Part shown: in pieces, positions 26,401 through 40,893 of the stretch
Layout of the letters: every line of letters starts with the position of its first letter
Numbering within the stretch: the stretch's first letter is position 1
Assembly: GCA_936450465.1 (NCBI GenBank)
Contig: OW388292.1
Location: forward strand, 25,202,652-25,266,651
Direction of reading: 5' to 3'
DNA from: Gibbula magus
Lineage: Eukaryota > Mollusca > Gastropoda > Trochida > Trochidae
Length of the DNA stretch: 64,000 bases
Notes under the pieces: model-generated
Seen by the model: the letters and a program-made list of their open reading frames with translations, nothing else
What the model was told of the DNA's origin: nothing
Database searches by the model: none
Position numbers and translations under genes: made by a program

Positions 26401-28435
26401 TAGTGAATAGTCAACAAACGTAATAGTGTTACATTGAGAGAGTATACTAAATAGTCAACAAATGTAATATTGTTACATTAAGAGAGTATACTAAATAGTC
26501 AACAAATGTAATATTGTTACAATGATAGAGTATAGTAAATAGTCAACAAATTTAATATTGTTACATTGAGAGAGTATACTAAATAGTCAACAAATGTAAT
26601 ATTGTTACATTGAGAGAGTATACTAAATAGTCAACAAATGTAATATTGTTACATTGAGAGAGTATACTAAATAGCCAACAAATGTAATATTGTTACATTG
26701 AGAGAGTATACTAAATAGTCAACAAATGTAATATTGTTACATTGATAGAGTATAGTAAATAGTCAACAAATTTAATATTGTTACATTGAGAGAGTATAGT
26801 AAATAGTCAACAAATGTAATATTGTTACATTGATAGAGTATAGTAAATAGTCAACAAATGTAATATTGTTACATTGAGAGAATATAGTGAATAGTCAACA
26901 AATGTAATATTGTTACATTGAGAGAGTATAGTAAATAGTCAACAAATTTAATACTGTCACATTGAGAGTATACTAAATAGTCAACAAATGTAATATTGTT
27001 ACATTGATAGAGTATACTAAATAGTCAACAAATGTAATATTGTTACATTGGGAGAGTTAAAAATAGATATCAAATGTAATACTGTTACATTGATAGAATA
27101 TAGTAAATAGCCAACAAATGTAATATTGTTACATTGAGAAAGTACAGTAAATAGTGATCAAATATAACAGTGTTACATTTAGAATATATAGTCAATAGCC
27201 AACAAATGTAATATTGTTACATTAAGAGAGTATACTAAATAGTCAACAAAAATAATATTGTTACATTGAGAGAATATAGTGAATAGTCAACAAATGTAAT
27301 ATTGTTACATTGATAGAGTATAGTAAATAGTCAACAAATTTAATATTGTTACATTGAGAGAGTATAGTAAATAGTCAACAAATGTAATATTGTTACATTG
27401 AGAGAGTATACTAAATAGCCAACAAATGTAATATTGTTACGTTGAGAGAGTATACTAAATAGTCAACAAATGTAATATTGTTACATTGAGAGAGTACAGT
27501 AAATAGTCAACAAATGTAATATTGTTACATTGATAGAATATAGTAAATAGTCAACAAATGTAATATTGTTACATTGATAGAATATAGTGAATAGTCAACA
27601 AACGTAATAGTGTTACATTGAGAGAGTATAGTAACTAGTCAACAAATGTAATATTGTAACATTGAGAGAGTATAGTAACTAGTCCACAAATGTAATATTG
27701 TTACATTGAGAGAGTATACTAAATAGTCAACAAATGTAATATTGTTACATTGAGAGAGTATACTAAATAGTCAACAAATGTTATATTGTTACATTGAGAG
27801 AGTATACTAAATAGTCAACAAATGTTCTGGTGTTACATTGAGAGAGTATACTAAATAGTCAACAAATGTAATATTGTTATATTGAGAGAGTATACTAAAT
27901 AGTCAACAAATGTTATATTGTTATATTGAGAGAGTATACTAAATAGTCAACAAATGTAATATTGTTACATTGAGAGAGTATACTAAATAGCCAACAAATG
28001 TAATATTGTTACATTTGGGAGTGTTAGTAAATAGTCAACAAATGAAACAATGTAACATAGTTACATTGAGAGAGTATACTAAATAGCCAACAAATGTAAT
28101 ATTGTTACATTGAGAGAGTATACTAAATAGTCAACAAATGTAATATTGTTACATTGGGTGAGTTAAAAATAGATATCAAATGTAATACTGTTACATTGAG
28201 AGAGTACATGTATAGTAAATAGCCAACAAATGTAATATTGTTACATTGAGAGAGTACAGTAAATAGTGATCAAATATAACAGTGTTACATTTAGAGAATA
28301 TAGTCAATAGCCAACAAATGTAATATTGTTACATTTGGGAGTGTTAGTAAATAGTCAACAAATGAAACAATGTAACATAGTTACATTGTGAGAGCATACT
28401 AATTGTCAACAACATTAACATTGTTACATAGGGAG
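11457..28435. repeat. 44-bp satellite array, about 385 copies
   Basis: A single uninterrupted tandem array of about 17 kb. Each 44-bp unit contains the dyad AATGTAATATTGTTACATT, then GAGAGAGTATACTAAATAG (or a linked variant GATAGAGTATAGTAAATAG, or GAGAGAATATAGTGAATAG), then TCAACA. Diagnostic variants recur at multiples of 44 bp, showing larger duplicated blocks. Both edges are degenerate: the left edge holds a 17-bp palindrome and a short (TATAGA) tract at about 11550-11590, and the right edge has diverged units up to about 28430. No coding frame of any length exists in it. It lies about 4.6 kb from the 3' end of the KLF coding region, so it is not obviously in a gene-free centromere. Confidence 0.97.
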
Positions 28436-31260
28436 AGCTGGGAGGCGTGATTTGGCTTCAATGTTTAAGTCTTGAGGACGGCCATCACAAACACTTAACA
28501 TTAAACAAACAATTAATATAACAGACAGAACCTCCTAAACTCAAACCAGTACAGGTCCATAGTTAATAAATTAATAGATAGATTAATAAATCCACAGAAC
28601 GTAACATGTAAAAAAAATAGGTTTCATATTCGGAATCATTGTGTTTTATTCAATATAAAATGATGAAATTCAAATTTCAATAAGATGCATAAGTTATACT
28701 GTGACCTACATGTCCAGATGTATTGGGTCCTATATGATGACTGAAGGAATGCCCACATGTCTGCGTATGGTATGCGTTGTGGCTGGTCCCAAGTTGGACT
28801 CACTCTGTAGAGTTTCCTTAATAACAAGTTAAGGTCACTGGTCGCAACAACATATAGATCTTAGTAGGTGTGATTTTTACCATGTAAAAAAGATCGACAC
28901 ACCATTTGGTTTCTTAGTTCATTAAGCGGTGATTTTAATACAACATAGTTTCGAATTATATTAATATGTATGAACTATTTCAGCACAATAACACTTGATT
29001 TGTATATTCATGTGATAGTAATTGTTACACAAAATCAATCTTTCAGGTGTACTTCGTTCAAATTTAGTTTTAGTGTAGCCTACAAATTCATATCTAAATA
29101 TGTGTTAAATATTGTAGAATACAGTATTCGATTTTAGATTTGGTTTCATCATTTGGAAAACGTTTTAAAAAATGTATATCAACATTTACACTTCATGAAA
29201 TTAAGCTGTTTTATAAGATATATGTATTTCCCCCTGAATTCGTGATCTAAATATGTTGAAACATTTCTAAATGCATTATGCAATACTTTAACTATTTTTG
29301 TTTGTTTTTAAGGTGAACAAATATCACTGTACACATGATGTTACTATAAACGATGTTAGTGAAACATAGTGTAGCTTTTAGCTATTTTACAAAGTGGGCG
29401 TTGTCATCTCTGTGGTGTTACCAACATCATATCAGTAATCAACACGTCAAACAAGGATCAAAGTCCACGTCCAAAGAGGTCACGTGACCCAAGTGTTAAC
29501 CTCAGGTCGTGAAGTGATTCAAAGGTCAAGCTTGCCGGAAGAATGGATTCGGTGTGTTTCAGGTGACATTTTTAGACACAGTAGTCTTGCATAATCCAGA
29601 GAAGGTCACATCATTTACAGCTATAACAGTACATGTAAATGAGATTATCTTGAGTAATGTCAAAATAATATTCCAACGATGACGTTTATATCTCTACATT
29701 TATCAAAGCTTCAACGTTCGTTCTAAAACGTCCGAAATGAATACGTCGCGTTATTTATCACCTCTGATAAGTAAGCTAATTTGATTTTTGAATATCTTCC
29801 CATCTAATTCGGTTCAATAATTGGAAACTATTTTAAGTAAACCTTGATCGACTTTAAAGGTCAAAACCATTATCTGATACCATAATTTCTAATAAAGGAT
29901 CGTCAATAGGGCCTGGCAGGTACCATTTTTATTTTATCGAATGGGAAGTTAAGGGCTAAATAATGAGGCCTATATATGCCACAGGCTATATGTAAGTAAA
30001 ACGTTAAGGATTTCTGGAAATAAGAATCACACATAGTCTATGAATAATACAAAAATTCTTAAAATATTAACATTGGATCAAATACTGCAAAGGTTTCTCT
30101 GAGAAATCCACTCTAGACTTCCTTTTCATTGGTGGCTCATGTTTCGAATATGAGGTTAATTATTATAAACTACCGACTAGTATATGAATCAAAATATACA
30201 ATCTTAAAAAAGTTCTTAACAGTTTTTTAAAACTTATTTTCTCTTTTTCAGACTTACATATTTTTTTCAAAATTGTATTTCATAGGCTGAAAGTAAATGA
30301 AGGAGAAAGGGTGTCAACACACTTCGAAGACAGGTAATTAGATAGCTTTACAACTCCTTTAGTGGCACCTATTCCACGAACACCTGTTTAATGTGTGATC
30401 AATATCGAATATAATGAGAAGCCTTTGCGGCTGATCGCTTCCATGTACCGCCAATGTTGGCTGGGGAATAGATCTCATATAATTAATGTTGTTATTTTAC
30501 ATCTTGTCAGCAAGTTCTTTTTATACATACCTGTAACAATCACATGGTATTGCATTAAGTTTGCTTGATAAAGGTATCAGAACATGATTATTACCAGTAT
30601 GATGAAATATAACCAGTGCCATATGTGCAAGTATATATACGCATATATAGAGAGTAAATGTGTTTTCGAAAACGGCATGCATTTCTCAGGCAAATATATG
30701 TATATTTTGAGAGTAGGATTTGCATTTCTCAGGCTTGCATTTTGAAAATCCGTGTGAATAGAGAGATAGAAATCTCAATGAGATGTAGAGTGTATACAAC
30801 GTCTCGAACTACACAGTAGGACTAGTTCCAAATATCTTGGAAATATTGTTTATTACCTGTTCAGGGTATATTCGAGGGGGTATAATTACATACAATGTAT
30901 TGTGATTTGTGATAGTGTACAACCATGGAGATTACATACATAATAATTTAGGGCGCTGACTTCGTTTAGATCACTTTAGTTTGAAGGCGTTTTGGTTTGA
31001 TCGTCGATTATGCATGCGTCCATTGTGACGTAGTCCAATGACCAACCGAAAATGTATGAACTCGAAATTGCATCGTTTCTTTAAAACATTACTCGCAGGG
31101 TAACCATAATAATTTGAATCATCTACGTGTCATATTATAACTAGGCGCAATTAATATATAAGTACATAAGTGAGTATTATAATATATCCGCTTTGGAAAT
31201 GAACCATGGAGATAGATTCATCACGCGTTATGTAATGGAACAGTAATTGTGAGTGACATT
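28436..31260. other. Unannotated intergenic sequence
   Basis: AT-rich unique DNA. I found no exon with a recognisable product, no RNA gene and no clear repeat. The 63-codon frame on the minus strand at 28636-28827 has no supporting feature. Confidence 0.4.
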
Positions 31261-31268
31261 GATCGGGC

Positions 31269-31325
31269 ATTTGCATCCTCAGCTTGCGTCTATAAATAAC
31301 CCTCACTACATTCGCTCCCAACTTC
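31269..31325 (+). promoter_or_regulatory. Candidate octamer-TATA promoter
   Basis: ATTTGCAT (31269-31276), a perfect POU octamer, sits 14 bp before TATAAATA (31291-31298), an orderly core-promoter arrangement that would start transcription near 31322 on the plus strand. The following 77-codon frame (31393-31626) has no recognisable domain, so the transcript, if any, may be non-coding or an upstream exon. Both motifs are short and could be chance. Confidence 0.25.
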
Positions 31326-31725
31326 AAAAACTATGGAACATTAGGCAATCGAGCGTTCGTCCGCTGGTGCACCGACCATAATTTCTCGGTTAATGGACAT
31401 ATTCGATATGCTGATAGAGCTCTGCGTGACCTTCTCGTGCAAGAAGGGTCAAGGCCATCAGTCTTCAATTTCATTGGATGATTATGTTACAGTCTGTGGA
31501 CCAGTGTTCGTGTCAATGTTACGCATGATGCCTTCTGCATTAGATGTAACATGTTTAGAGCTTGTAATCTATTTGCTATTTATAGAGATAGGATTAAATG
31601 TGTTTTGCGAACATATGTTCATCTGATGCATAATTAATATAATTATATGAACGTTAATAGTTGCGCCTCGGAAGGCCGAACATCATGTTTGCAAAAAAGG
31701 AAATATGAGAATATTAAGTTCAACT

Positions 31726-31731
31726 TTTATT
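31726..31731 (-). terminator. Candidate poly(A) signal of the KLF gene
   Basis: AATAAA on the minus strand, about 1.3 kb downstream of the KLF stop codon. It is the first exact AATAAA that I noticed downstream on that strand. Variant signals nearer the stop are possible, so this is tentative. Confidence 0.3.
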
Positions 31732-33038
31732 TGTTTACAACAGATACAAAACAGAATATTATGAAAATAAATTAAATGATAAATGTACACAATGAATTTC
31801 CATGATAAAGAAAGCAAATATGACCTAATCCTGGGTTCAAGCTGTTATTTTCGACAAGTTGTTGGCGTTAAAATGTACATTTCTTTAATAAGATGTTTAA
31901 ACTAAATAATACCTTCAGGTATATGAATTAAATAGTGTTACATTGAAAGACATGATAATTAAAGATCAAAGATCGACATATCAACAATTCATGTTCCGTA
32001 AATCTGACCTACATTTTACAAAACGATCTAGCGTACTTATACTCCAGAAACCGGAAGTATGACTAAGACAAACTAAGGTCAAAGCATTAATTCAATGCCT
32101 CAACTGGAAATAAGTTGCGCCTTAGAAATGCATGAATTAATACCCTGTATAATAGTTTTTTAAAAACAAAGTAATATATATAACTAAAGTCATAACAAAA
32201 TTTTTTTTCTCAAAATAGCTGACCCGACAGTTGTTTCTCTCAACACAAGACAAGCGATCTAATTTCCGCCAGATACGAAAGTAAGTAAAACAAAGAAGTC
32301 TAATTCCTGAATATATATATTTAACATTTAAAAGAACGATGAGAGAAAACCTTTTATCTTTAAAACTAACTAACAAAGAAATAATTCATTTAAATAAGAA
32401 ACGTGGTCTGTTGTGAATTTCGATGGTATATGATATAAAATGAAGTGGAAACTGTAAACAGAGAATACAATGATGTGAAGCTTGCTGCCATGATGTAGTG
32501 TTTGTATTAAAATAAAGCAAAATATACAAACAATTGTGTGTATAAGATTTCGTGGTCAATTACAAATAAATTAAAATACAACATATATATTCGGTACACC
32601 AATAGACTGAAATATTTGCACAATATTCAATAGATATTCAGTAAGGTATCAACAAACGTGAGCACGTTGAACAGTCTTTATCACAGGACAGGACATTACA
32701 AATAAATTAACAGCACCGTCAATAGTCACGTGACACATGTCACTCAAACCTGACCATAAGAAGGACAGGTTTTTTTGGTGTATTTCTTCAGCTTTTTAAA
32801 ATTTTTGAATGGATTCGAGTCAAGCTCCCGTGATACTTTGGATATAATTAGCTGAATTGATAGCAATGATAGGAAGTTTGAGCAATTGCAAAGCCCATTG
32901 CTTCGTGTTTTAATATTGCCGTAGCTCGGTCTCAAAACAATGGCGAGGAAATGTCAAGGCAAGATAACTAATGAAAGACGCGTGGTAGTCATAGTACGTG
33001 TCAATGACTAGAGTTCAACGAAGAAGTAACACTTTTCT

Positions 33039-36442
<3,404 letters not shown>

Positions 36443-36881
36443 TTTCGTTTTTCGATGTAAACCCGATTAAAGCGTATGTCGCATCTTATATGACTGTAGC
36501 ACTACTCACACATTCAGGCGAGGGCGGGGAACGATAAACCAATGAAAAATGGGGGCACGGTTCTGACAGCCAATCAAAAATCACCTATCATGTGATCGAG
36601 CTGTGACTTTGCTGTCCATGCGCACGTGGCCTTGTGATGGTTTTGGCATGTCAAACAGTTCGCACAGTCAATGTTTACATCGTGTGTTTATATCCATTAC
36701 GGCGAGACGTGTAATGTCTTAATATAATTCACAATATTCCAGAAGTTAGTACGAAAGGTACTAGTTATAATGTTTCAGTTATAGATTAAAAGATGTAGAA
36801 AGAATGTCAACAAACGAGTGGACATGCAACAGCAAATGGGCCTATATAGGCCTATATATGCACTGCATCTCTGTCTGCATG
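36443..36881 (-). promoter_or_regulatory. KLF proximal promoter region
   Basis: Upstream of the KLF start on the minus strand are TATAAGA (36490-36484), a GC box GGGCGGGG on the plus strand (about 36523-36530, a potential KLF/SP site), two ATTGG/CCAAT-type motifs (about 36538 and 36571) and a CACGTG E-box (36623-36628). The TATA-like box is only about 43 bp before the ATG, implying a very short 5' UTR if it is used. A TATA-less start further upstream is also possible. Confidence 0.5.
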
Positions 36882-37662
36882 TACAGGCCTACACTAGCTG
36901 TTGTCCTGCAACTCGACCAGCGTGTCGGATTAAATGGTGTTTGTGGGTCACATTTTTCGAGACATACAATCCCCGCATTACACGTGCAAATCTCTTTACT
37001 GTTTTATTATTCGCAAAGTCTGTTTCACGTGTAAGCAAATTGGCGCCTCGTGCTTTGCACGTGAAAGTTGCATTGTATCTTGGCAGACCATGAATATATT
37101 AACTTCTTTTGGTCGAATACTGTGTCGCGGACTTTGGACCTAGCTATTGTGTAACTTACTAGACTATATATTATGTAATGATCTGCCATCTGTCCTTCTT
37201 TTAAAGTTTTATAACAATCACATATAGGTCTATATAATCTATATAGTCTATATAATCGCAATGTGTCACTATAGAACAATCAATAGTAGACAGCGTGAAA
37301 TCTATCGGTTTTTGTAAATATCATTTTAGATGATTGGTTTTTTGTTCATGAGGGACACAATTATGAAAAGGTGTCTTTGTGAATAAACAAATAAAATGTC
37401 TAAATGTATGAATCCAAATAAAGTTTCAAATTGCATTTAATTATTCAAATAAATTAAAAAGTAAAGTTCTATATTTTCAAACACGTGAGTAAGCGACGAA
37501 TTTTGATGGGTCAGATTTTCACGAATGTGACACTGCATGTTAGCGTTGCCAATGGTAATGGGTGAAATAACATACGCAATGTGTCGGAAATAAGCACAAA
37601 GGGCGGGGACGACATAAATACACGTCTTTAGGACCAGTGTTGAGGACGAATGTCAGCCATGC
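36882..37662. repeat. 781-bp direct repeat, copy 1 (left flank of transposon)
   Basis: It matches 41560-42340 at a constant offset of 4,678 bp with no indel and no mismatch that I noticed. It begins TACAGGCCTACACTAGC and ends TCAGCCATGC. It lies just upstream of the KLF promoter and contains four CACGTG E-boxes (36981, 37026, 37058, 37482), an AT-rich 'ctatataatctatatag' stretch and a GC box near 37603. It does not have TG...CA ends and encodes nothing recognisable, which argues against an LTR. Confidence 0.95.
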
Positions 37663-37835
37663 TGTGGGGCAAAAGGCCCACATTAAGAGTAACAGTTTCT
37701 TGTGTCTTTAGGAAGGATATGTGCAAAACGAAGAGCACACGACCAATGTCTATGCAGCTAACTTAACGTGTTGATGAAATGGCAAAGTTGCGTTCTCCAA
37801 ACTTTCAGAGATAATTGGATTTTATTTTTTTTGGA

Positions 37836-37915
37836 CGCCCGGCCTTTTTGCCCCATGCGTGGGGCAAGACGCCCAAACACCAGGGGCAAAACGCACATAG
37901 TGGGCTTTATGCCCC
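37836..37915. repeat. Left subterminal transposase-site cluster
   Basis: Four further copies of the terminal motif lie here in both orientations: TGGGGCAAAAAGGCC (inverted, ending 37854), TGGGGCAAGACGCCCA (37860-37875), GGGGCAAAACGCACA (37883-37897) and GGGGCATAAAGCCCA (inverted, 37901-37915). Clustered subterminal motifs of this kind are usually transposase binding sites; that role is inferred. Confidence 0.6.
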
Positions 37916-38166
37916 TCCTTTTACTTTTATGGTTTAATTTATGGGTTGAGTTTGTTTAAGTTTCAATTCTTTACTATCTACCAGCAAAAAAGAAGTTTAC
38001 TTCACCATGGCGATCTCTTATGATACTGGGAAACATATCAAACAAAATATAAAGTACTTTGAACCTTTTGATCTATGTTGGAATAATTTAAGATGTAAGT
38101 TGATATAAATTCTCATTAAATTCTCATTTCTTCGTATAATACACAAACGTGAGCACGTTCAAACAA

Positions 38167-38172
38167 TTTATT
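38167..38172 (-). terminator. Poly(A) signal of the transposase gene
   Basis: AATAAA on the minus strand, about 60 bp after the transposase stop codon, a normal spacing for a compact transposon transcript. Confidence 0.55.
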
Positions 38173-38232
38173 GACAACATAACTGAACTGTCAACATAAT
38201 TCAAGCAAATGTTCATGGGGCAATCATGGCGG

Positions 38233-40782
38233 TCAGTCAATTTCTATATCCGATTCGCAGTTGGGACACACAAATTGACGAGTGCCTGCTGTGCAGACAT
38301 CGTGTGCCCATTTCAAGCAAACTTGGCATTGAACCCAAGATTCACCAGGCCGGGACGTGCTGAAATCTTCACCGCACATCAAACAAGGCCATTCATCGTC
38401 ATCACTTTCATCAGCGCGAGACATCCTGGGTTTTTTCCTTTGTTGGTCCAAAACTTTCCGTGTTTGACGCTTGCGTGGATTCCTTTTCTTTGGTTGATTT
38501 TGCTTTTCTAACAGGGCATTTTTATATGGGGATGAAGTAAGTATGGTGGCTGACTCCGTCTTTCTGGACCTTGTTCTCTTCTTGGATATTTTAGGCAACG
38601 GGGATAAGGCTTGGATGAGATTTCTGATGCCTGATGGACCCTCCACGGCGCATCTGTTGGGATGACTAGATGCACAGAGACAATTATAGTGTCCAACATC
38701 TTCACCCACTGATTCAAACTGCACAAGAAGTGCTTCTTTATCAGGATTTTCTCCGTATCGGGAAATAACCCTATTCTCGACACTTAGAATGGTTATGGGT
38801 CTTTTAAGAAATTGTGATAAAGCCAAAATCTCAATTTCACCAGGCATGGTGTTTTTGTTTGCCATATCATTGATCCTGTGCTCCAGTGAGGTGTAACGAA
38901 TTCTACTAGGTAAATCGACATTTACATAGTCATCTCCAAGTGTTTTGAATTCATTCAAATTCTCTTTCATATATCCAACTAAATTTTCTCTCATCTCGTC
39001 GGCCTTTCGCGTCTCATCTTCAGCTAGGATTGGATTTGTAAGGATTCCATTCTCATTTCTATGTCCAGTTTTCAGGTCAAAGTTCATTCCAATAACTAAA
39101 CTTCGAAACAGACAACGTCCATCACCACGTGTCTTGATCAGAACTAAATTGTCCGGGCAAAGAATCGTGGTATGAGCGGTAGGAAGATGTGGAGAATCCG
39201 TGGCAGGAACAGGTAGAGCATCCGTGGCAGGAACAGGTGGAGCATCCGTGGCAGGAACAGGTGGAGCATCCGTGGCAGGAACAGGTGGAGCATCCCTGGC
39301 AGGAACAGGTGGAGCATCCCTGGCAGGAACAGGTGGAGCATCCGTGGCAGGAACAGGTGGAGCATCCGTGGCAGGAACAGGTGGAGCATCCGTGGCAGGA
39401 ACAGGTGGAGCATCCGTGGCAGGAACAGGTGGAGCATCCCTGGCAGGAACAGGTGGAGCATCCCTGGCAGGAACAGGTGGAGCATCCCTGGCAGGAACAG
39501 GTGGAGCATCCGTGGCAGGAACAGGTGGAGCATCTGGTGTAGAAGAATTCCTGGTCTCATTTTGGTATTCTTCATCAGTGACCTTCGAGCCAGCAAAATC
39601 TTCCTCTTGAAAGACCTCAGGATTTAGAGGCCACAGACCACAAAGTTTGAAACCATTAATTGCTTTTTCTGGTGTTGATGTACTCAGGAATGCTTTGCTC
39701 GACAGCTCTGCAATTTCGTAAATTGTGATTCGCCGTCCAGGATTTGCTGACATCCAGTTGCCAGCGCATACATTGTAGGCCGATTTCAGTGATTTGAAAT
39801 AACACCTGTCCAGAGGCTGCATTTTATGGGTGCTGTGTGGAGGTAAGGTGAGTAGTTCTATGCCATGATCCCTACAGAATTCAATTGCTCGAAGGGTCTT
39901 GTGGCTATGATGCCCGTCTAGAATGACAATTTGTTTTGATTCCTTTGAAGCATTTGTAGCTTTGGCAAAATGATCGAGCCACTTCAAAAACTGTTCCCCG
40001 TCACTCCATCCGCTCTCTGTGACATGGCCAACTGATGCTGGGGGTGCACCTTTCATCAACGCATCAACCATTCGTTTTCGTGGAAAGACGTACATGGGAG
40101 GGAGATAACCCCCAGCGGCATTCATGGTACAAAAGAAAGTTACAAGTTCACCCCTTTCTGCGCTTGTAACTTTTCCCACTTGTCTGGTACCCTTTTGGGC
40201 CATAATCTTAGATGGCTTTTGTACAGTGGTTAGGCCCGTCTCGTCCATATTCCATATCTTTGTGGCTTGGTAGTTGTGATCATGGAGTATGAACTTGAGA
40301 AGTTCAAAGAATTGTTTCACCTTGGGTTTATTGAATCCCACAATGCGCGCTATGCTTGTTGCTTGGGGCTGTCTTAAGCTGAGATTATTTCTTTCAAGAA
40401 ATCTTGATAGCCAATCATGCCCTGCCATGCCAGATTCTTTATTGAAAGGGTGGTCCAGTTCAGCTTTGTTGGCAACATCAAAGGCAAGTTTCCTAAGGTC
40501 CTTAGTAGTGAGTCCAAACATACGTCGTTGCATATCAACGATGTGATCCTTAAGTTCATTTTCAAACTGAACGGAAAATACTGTTCTGTACCGCCCCATC
40601 TGAAGGATCCCAGGTGACGACACCTTCTTATCACGGTGACGCCGTAAGGTTCTGGCTGGTATGGCATGCTCCTTACTGACTCTGATGAGTGGAATGCCTT
40701 CCTGAATTTGTTTTAAAGCAATTCCTAGATCACTGCTACCATATTTTCCTCTGTCTGTCGTCCGCTTGTAGGTTCTCACCAT
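38233..40782 (-). CDS. Transposase fused to OTU protease domain and PHD finger (849 aa)
   Basis: One uninterrupted frame. Residues 1-60 resemble a psq/CENP-B-type helix-turn-helix DNA-binding head; about 75-145 look like the second helical DNA-binding domain of pogo/jerky transposases. Residues about 170-390 are a DDE_1-type catalytic core: D180 in NMDET, D289 in LDGHHSH and D325 in QPLDR (35 residues between the last two). Residues 417-528 are 14 tandem copies of an 8-residue unit (DAPPVPAT/R). Residues about 546-705 form an OTU-type cysteine protease domain: D554 and C557 in GDGRCLF, the internal helix MPGEIEILALS, and H698 in GHYN, so the catalytic residues are in place. A basic, probably nuclear-localising stretch (735-787) follows. 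The C-terminus is a C4HC3 PHD finger (C800, C803, C819, C822, H827, C830, C839, C842). It would cut and paste the element; the OTU part could remove ubiquitin from host factors or the transposase itself, and the PHD could target chromatin; both roles are inferred. Intactness suggests a recent insertion. Confidence 0.9.
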   Translation of the reverse strand: MVRTYKRTTDRGKYGSSDLGIALKQIQEGIPLIRVSKEHAIPARTLRRHRDKKVSSPGILQMGRYRTVFSVQFENELKDHIVDMQRRMFGLTTKDLRKLAFDVANKAELDHPFNKESGMAGHDWLSRFLERNNLSLRQPQATSIARIVGFNKPKVKQFFELLKFILHDHNYQATKIWNMDETGLTTVQKPSKIMAQKGTRQVGKVTSAERGELVTFFCTMNAAGGYLPPMYVFPRKRMVDALMKGAPPASVGHVTESGWSDGEQFLKWLDHFAKATNASKESKQIVILDGHHSHKTLRAIEFCRDHGIELLTLPPHSTHKMQPLDRCYFKSLKSAYNVCAGNWMSANPGRRITIYEIAELSSKAFLSTSTPEKAINGFKLCGLWPLNPEVFQEEDFAGSKVTDEEYQNETRNSSTPDAPPVPATDAPPVPARDAPPVPARDAPPVPARDAPPVPATDAPPVPATDAPPVPATDAPPVPATDAPPVPARDAPPVPARDAPPVPATDAPPVPATDAPPVPATDALPVPATDSPHLPTAHTTILCPDNLVLIKTRGDGRCLFRSLVIGMNFDLKTGHRNENGILTNPILAEDETRKADEMRENLVGYMKENLNEFKTLGDDYVNVDLPSRIRYTSLEHRINDMANKNTMPGEIEILALSQFLKRPITILSVENRVISRYGENPDKEALLVQFESVGEDVGHYNCLCASSHPNRCAVEGPSGIRNLIQALSPLPKISKKRTRSRKTESATILTSSPYKNALLEKQNQPKKRNPRKRQTRKVLDQQRKKPRMSRADESDDDEWPCLMCGEDFSTSRPGESWVQCQVCLKWAHDVCTAGTRQFVCPNCESDIEID
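39190..39540 (-). repeat. 24-bp coding minisatellite
   Basis: About 14 near-perfect copies of a 24-bp unit, in frame with the transposase and encoding DAPPVPAT/DAPPVPAR. Unit length divisible by three lets copy number vary without breaking the gene. The long antisense and shifted frames over this stretch are artefacts of the repeat. Confidence 0.95.
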
Positions 40783-40893
40783 CCTGTAAGAATAATAATA
40801 ATGCTTATTTCAACAGCATTTTAATAAGCAGATAAATAGTTGCGTTTGTAAAATATCCGGGATTCAATGTTATCTAACACCCGCGCAGCAAAT

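Noticed and set aside
11457..28435. Regular repeats resembling a CRISPR array
   Set aside because: Units are contiguous 44-mers without unique spacers, in a spliced-gene eukaryotic context; this is satellite DNA.
31393..31626. 77-codon frame after the octamer-TATA motif
   Set aside because: No recognisable domain or splice context; could be chance in AT-rich DNA.
36804..37143. Paired plus-strand frames repeated at 41512-41821
   Set aside because: They lie in the 781-bp direct repeat and are duplicated with it; no domain or alternative support.
39144..39610. Frames opposite or shifted to the transposase (HPWQEQVE, GGASVAGT and MLHLFLPR repeats)
   Set aside because: They are the other readings of the 24-bp minisatellite; only the minus-strand frame continues into recognised domains on both sides.
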